Below are positions 6,291-8,520 of a DNA stretch of 8,520 bases, in pieces. This DNA is from an uncultured Christensenella sp. (GTDB lineage: Bacteria > Bacillota > Clostridia > Christensenellales > UBA1242). Numbering within the stretch: the first letter of the stretch is position 1; the number at the start of each line of letters is the position of its first letter. Location: NCBI GenBank assembly GCA_948471335.1, contig CAOKRZ010000038.1, positions 1 to 8,520 of the forward strand. The letters are read 5' to 3'. The position numbers were made by a program, and so were the translations under genes. The notes below the pieces were generated by a model, which was not told the DNA's origin, did no database searches, and saw only the letters and a list, made by a program, of their open reading frames with translations.

Positions 6291-6503
6291 ATGAGTTTAG
6301 CGAAAAGTGTTGGACAACGCTTGAAAGAAGCGCGAAAAGATAGGGGCATGACACAAAAGGAAGTTGCCATATTTTTCCGCATGACTCAACAACAATATAG
6401 CAGATTTGAAAATGGCGTATTTGAACTCAACTACCAACAAATCGTTGATATCTGCAAATTATTAAAAATCACCCCTAATGAGCTTTTTGGTTTTGATACT
6501 TAA
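6291..6503 (+). CDS. Xre/Cro-type helix-turn-helix regulator
   Basis: A 70-residue protein made up entirely of one HTH_3 domain. Helix 1 is VGQRLKEARKDRG, then MTQKEVAIFF (20-29), the turn, and recognition helix MTQQQYSRFENG (31-42). Helices 4 and 5 end in ITPNELFGF, the usual end of this domain. Such single-domain proteins bind inverted repeats as dimers, mostly as repressors. The ATG at 6291 is preferred over the in-frame TTG at 6273, which lies within the promoter; neither has a ribosome binding site. It is divergent from the zinc-knuckle membrane protein gene, with the TGATGTA operator between them, so autoregulation and control of that gene are likely. There is no sensor domain; regulation might come through a partner protein. 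No clear terminator follows. Confidence 0.9.
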   Translation: MSLAKSVGQRLKEARKDRGMTQKEVAIFFRMTQQQYSRFENGVFELNYQQIVDICKLLKITPNELFGFDT

Positions 6504-6629
6504 AATATACTTAATTTCAATACCCCTTTTGCATTTTTTTCAAATAACCCTATTTTTATTTTATTGGGTTAAGAAAAGTTTATAAAACACCATTATAAAT
6601 TTTGCTTAACAGTCTCCACCAGCCACATT

Positions 6630-6663
6630 AAAAAACGACAAGCCTCATATGCGAAACTTGTCG
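6630..6663 (-). terminator. Terminator of the guanylate-kinase-like gene
   Basis: Minus-strand reading: CGACAAG (6663-6657), 14-nt loop, CTTGTCG (6642-6636), then six T (6635-6630). The stem is a perfect 7 bp. It lies about 100 nt past the stop at 6760. Confidence 0.75.
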
Positions 6664-6702
6664 AATTTTGACGGAGCAAGCATAATATAAATCTAATAAG
6701 AA

Positions 6703-6730
6703 ATGTTCTGCTGAATACCAGCAACAACAT
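6703..6730. repeat. Small hairpin between stop codon and terminator
   Basis: ATGTT, C, TGCTG (6703-6713), loop AATAC, then CAGCA, AC, AACAT (6719-6730) form two 5-bp stems with a small internal loop. It lies in the 3' untranslated region of the minus-strand gene and may stabilise its 3' end or pause polymerase; the T-rich stretch after it on the minus strand is poor. The rest of 6504-6759 holds no gene that I can see. Confidence 0.4.
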
Positions 6731-6759
6731 AAAAATTTTTAGTTTGTGCTTTTTATCTT

Positions 6760-7556
6760 TTAATCAAAAGTCCATTCACGTTTACGTCTTAAGTATTCAG
6801 AATATATATCCAATAATGTCAATGGATTTTCTCGATCTTCATTTGAAGAAACCAGCGTTCTATCACTTCTCCAATCTTGCTCTGGATTGGCTTGAATTCT
6901 GTCATATACTTGCTTAATTTCATAAACAGCACTATATATTTCCGACTTTGCTTGATTATCTATGCTCGTGTTCCAATCCCCACCAAATAATGTAAAGTAA
7001 TTGCTCATAATATAATCTGCGCCAGTCTCTTCGTGTTGAACATACTCAACATATTTTGGTTTTAAACTTTCATATACTGCAATGCGTGCATTGACAGTTT
7101 GTTCAGCTTTTGCAATTTCTTCTTTAGTAAAACCATGTCTTTTAGCTTCTTCTCGAATCATTGTTTCTTTGTCAACTTGTTGTCTTTTAATAAAAATGCT
7201 TAAACAGTTGCCTTTAAAAAGTCCTTTAATTTGACTGGCTAAATCAGGGATACCCGTTGCCATAAAAACAATTTCCCCTCTGCTTATAGCAGATTCTATT
7301 CCTTGTTTATCATAAAATATTTTATCGTCTCCATAATTGGAACAAATGAGATCATCTTGTTGCACAGGGATTTGTTCTATGCTTTCAACGCATCTAATAT
7401 AGTTTGGGTCATTTTCTCTAGGAGATCTTGTTTTATAGGCGGTCGCGTTTCCACATACAAAACCTTCCGCCGTCAAACGCTTCACAACTCACCCATTATA
7501 AAATCCTTTCTTCCCTGAGAAGGCGTACAAATTGTGACGATTAATCCTTTTTTCAT
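6760..7556 (-). pseudogene. Guanylate-kinase-like protein, frameshifted near its N-terminus
   Basis: The true start is the ATG at 7556: AAGGGGAG (7570-7563) lies 6 nt before it and a promoter stands upstream. The first frame gives MKKGLIVTIC, TPSQGRKD and FIMGEL, then TGA at 7484-7482. The next frame continues at once as (V)KRLTAEGFVCGNATAYKTRSPR. Together they give about 265 residues: a strand and P-loop-like turn, the GMP-binding type motif YKTRSPREND, the YGDDK region, and ISRGEIVFMATGIPDL, all in guanylate kinase order. The last 95 or so residues exceed the usual 190-210 and are unlike the family. The P-loop is degenerate: TPSQGRKD against GPSGxGKS/T, keeping only P, S and Lys17. Translation from the GTG at 7485, which overlaps the TGA, would lack the P-loop, so this is more likely an indel of one base than two genes. 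The shift must fall within 7482-7491 because the other frame has a stop at 7491-7489. It could be a real mutation or a sequence error. Confidence 0.8.
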
Positions 7557-7576
7557 AGGAAACTCCCCTTTCTTAT

Positions 7577-7605
7577 ATTATATCATATCCGTTATGTAAA
7601 ATCAA
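7577..7605 (-). promoter_or_regulatory. Promoter of the guanylate-kinase-like gene
   Basis: On the minus strand, TTGATT (7605-7600), 17 bp, and a perfect TATAAT (7582-7577). The start codon is 20 nt beyond the -10, so the leader is short and carries AAGGGGAG. The intact promoter and ribosome binding site support the start at 7556. Confidence 0.7.
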
Positions 7606-7647
7606 TCCCAAATCAAGAGTTCGATTTAGGCTTTGCTTGGCGAGGCA

Positions 7648-7794
7648 GCGAAAGTAAACGACAGGTCTTTATTTGTGTTCCGTTACCAAAAAATGAGTGC
7701 GTTATTTGCATAACAAAAAAGCCCGACGTTTTCCGTCAGGCTGTAAAGTCAATATTGAAATTTTAAGTGCTTATTTTTTGCCGTTTACTTTTGC
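7648..7794. repeat. Inverted repeat, 12 of 13 bases
   Basis: GCGAAAGTAAACG (7648-7660) and CGTTTACTTTTGC (7782-7794) are inverted copies with one mismatch, separated by 121 bp that contain the hairpin at 7715-7742. In RNA they could close a large stem around it. Confidence 0.55.
7715..7742 (-). terminator. Second minus-facing terminator in the gene-poor stretch
   Basis: Minus-strand reading: AGCCUGACG (7742-7734), loop GAAAA, CGUCGGGCU (7728-7720), then five more U. The stem is 9 bp with one U-G wobble that becomes a C-A mismatch on the + strand, which fits minus-strand RNA. No gene is seen directly upstream of it other than the transcript already ended at 7875-7913. Confidence 0.75.
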
Positions 7795-7933
7795 GAGAAC
7801 TGTGCTACAACAGCCACAACGAAAGGCAAAATCACGGAGACTCAAAAACCTGCAAAAAGGCAGTCGCTCTGCACAAAAAAATGACTGACAAGACTGTGGC
7901 TCTTATCAGCCATTTGACGCTAAATTGAAATTT
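7754..7933. repeat. 10-bp direct repeats bracketing 160 bp
   Basis: ATTGAAATTT occurs at 7754-7763 and 7924-7933 in the same orientation, and the following bases are also alike (TAAGTGC against ATGCAC). They could be chance in AT-rich DNA or the footprint of an insertion; the bounded segment has no terminal inverted repeats. Confidence 0.4.
7875..7913 (-). terminator. Strong terminator of the DUF3592-like gene
   Basis: Minus-strand RNA forms a continuous 13-bp stem, AUGGCUGAUAAGA (7913-7901) with UCUUGUCAGUCAU (7893-7881), loop GCCACAG, followed by six U (7880-7875). Two G-U pairs become A-C mismatches on the other strand, so it is built for minus-strand transcripts. It lies 59 nt past the stop at 7973. 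Confidence 0.82.
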
Positions 7934-7972
7934 ATGCACATAAAATATGCCTTATGGACATTACTCATTGTA

Positions 7973-8494
7973 TTACTTTTTCGTTTTATTGACTTCTTCC
8001 TTCTTCGGCTTCTTGCCTTGAAAAAACATAAACCATATATTAAATACTAATGAACCAATGCACAAAACTGTCAAAACTATCGCACCCACCACAGAGAGTC
8101 CCATACTGGTTTTATCGCCTACTATAATGCTATTTCCTTCTCCATCAATATAGATATTGACTTTTTTTCCTATATAACTTTCCGCTTCTTTTTGATACAT
8201 ATTTGATTTCACTATACCGTGGTATTCTATACCGTTTTCATCTATATATTGATACCAAACCACATAGGACTTTGTGTTATTGTAACTTCCTCCGCCAGCG
8301 TCATTCGTAACCCAAACAATCTCTGCTTCGGCAATTACTCCTCCGTCAATCGCACTTTGTCTACCTTTTTCTTCCCAACAGCCATACCAAAGCCTTCCTG
8401 CACCGACGCACAATACCAATGTCAAAACAATAAAAGGTATATACACTAACAATATATCCAATCTCTTTTTTGTTTCAACTTTCAATTTGCTCAC
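7973..8494 (-). CDS. Small two-TM membrane protein, DUF3592-like
   Basis: A 173-residue protein from GTG 8494. A TTG at 8485 (170 residues) is an equal or better start, because AAGGTG (8497-8492) lies 6 nt before it while the GTG has no site of its own. A membrane helix at 13-36 is followed by a beta-rich domain (52-128: AEAEIVWVT, KSYVVWYQYIDENGIEYHGI, then SYIGKKVNIYID) and a second helix at 131-157 with a lysine-rich tail (KKPKKEEVNKTKK). The final GKKVNIYIDGEGNS strand and the two flanking helices resemble DUF3592 proteins, whose function is unknown. By the positive-inside rule both ends are cytoplasmic and the beta domain faces outward. It is a single gene ended by the terminator at 7875-7913; its promoter probably lies beyond the window. 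Confidence 0.72.
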   Translation of the reverse strand: MSKLKVETKKRLDILLVYIPFIVLTLVLCVGAGRLWYGCWEEKGRQSAIDGGVIAEAEIVWVTNDAGGGSYNNTKSYVVWYQYIDENGIEYHGIVKSNMYQKEAESYIGKKVNIYIDGEGNSIIVGDKTSMGLSVVGAIVLTVLCIGSLVFNIWFMFFQGKKPKKEEVNKTKK

Positions 8495-8520
8495 CTTATC
8501 AATACTTTGCCTTTTATTAT

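Larger units (their letters stand above)
7606..7972. other. Gene-poor stretch with two terminators and short repeats
   Basis: No convincing protein gene lies here. The longest open frame (7697-7888, +) starts without a ribosome binding site, is rich in Arg, Lys and Gln without a recognisable fold, and crosses both terminator hairpins. Between the terminators (7743-7874) there are about 130 nt that could be a small RNA or a gene remnant. Two repeat pairs are noted separately. I see no transposase or terminal inverted repeats. Confidence 0.5.

Noticed and set aside
6504..6629. AACCC...GGGTT inverted repeat as a terminator of the Xre gene
   Set aside because: Stem of 5 bp, long AT loop and no following T-run.
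7482..7510. Programmed -1 frameshifting in the guanylate-kinase-like gene
   Set aside because: No X XXY YYZ slippery sequence in frame, and a stop in the new frame at 7491-7489 leaves only a few bases for the shift.
7697..7888. 63-residue open frame on the + strand
   Set aside because: No ribosome binding site, odd composition, and it crosses both minus-strand terminator hairpins.
1..8520. CRISPR array, tRNA, rRNA, insertion sequence or known defence system
   Set aside because: No regularly spaced repeats, cloverleaf, transposase or defence-gene signatures were seen on either strand.

Overview
The window is AT-rich DNA with Bacillota-type signals: AAGGAG-like ribosome binding sites 5-8 nt before starts, near-consensus TTGACA/TATAAT promoters, and hairpin-plus-T-run terminators at most gene ends. 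Gene content (SIMPL protein, MATE transporter fused to a cytidylate-kinase-like domain, MscS channel, small Xre regulator) suggests an anaerobic Clostridia-like, probably host-associated, bacterium. That placement is inference; no rRNA or marker gene is present.

Layout, left to right. The + strand carries the 3' end of an acetyltransferase-like gene (3-467) and a secreted SIMPL-domain protein (538-1215). A bidirectional terminator then faces a minus-strand gene, 1230-2896, that encoded a MATE transporter joined to a cytidylate-kinase-like domain. It is broken by an in-frame TAA and by an internal deletion with a frameshift. Its leader (2897-3052) holds a promoter and a hairpin plus U-run that may be an attenuator or simply the terminator of the next gene. 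That gene (3094-3426, minus) is a small nucleoside-deoxyribosyltransferase-fold enzyme. It diverges from an MscS-type channel (3556-4659, plus), which has a consensus promoter and a long lysine-rich tail.

From 4751 onward most genes lie on the minus strand as single units, each with its own promoter or terminator: a predicted transglutaminase-like protein (4751-5458), a membrane protein with two CxxC zinc knuckles (5572-6210), a guanylate-kinase-like gene broken by a one-base frameshift (6760-7556), and a small two-TM protein resembling DUF3592 (7973-8494). The one plus-strand gene here is a 70-residue Xre regulator (6291-6503). It is divergent from the zinc-knuckle gene. Three TGATGTA half-sites lie in the shared promoter region, and the regulator appears to have a leaderless mRNA. 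This is the best supported regulatory module in the window. About 370 bp (7606-7972) holds no credible gene but has two minus-facing terminators and two short repeat pairs.

The genes do not form one pathway. Two nucleotide-kinase-type genes, both damaged, occur within 8.5 kb, which points to gene decay or uncorrected sequence errors. I see no CRISPR array, transposase, tRNA, rRNA or recognisable defence system. The Xre/zinc-knuckle pair and the transglutaminase-like protein are the most likely uncharacterised biology.
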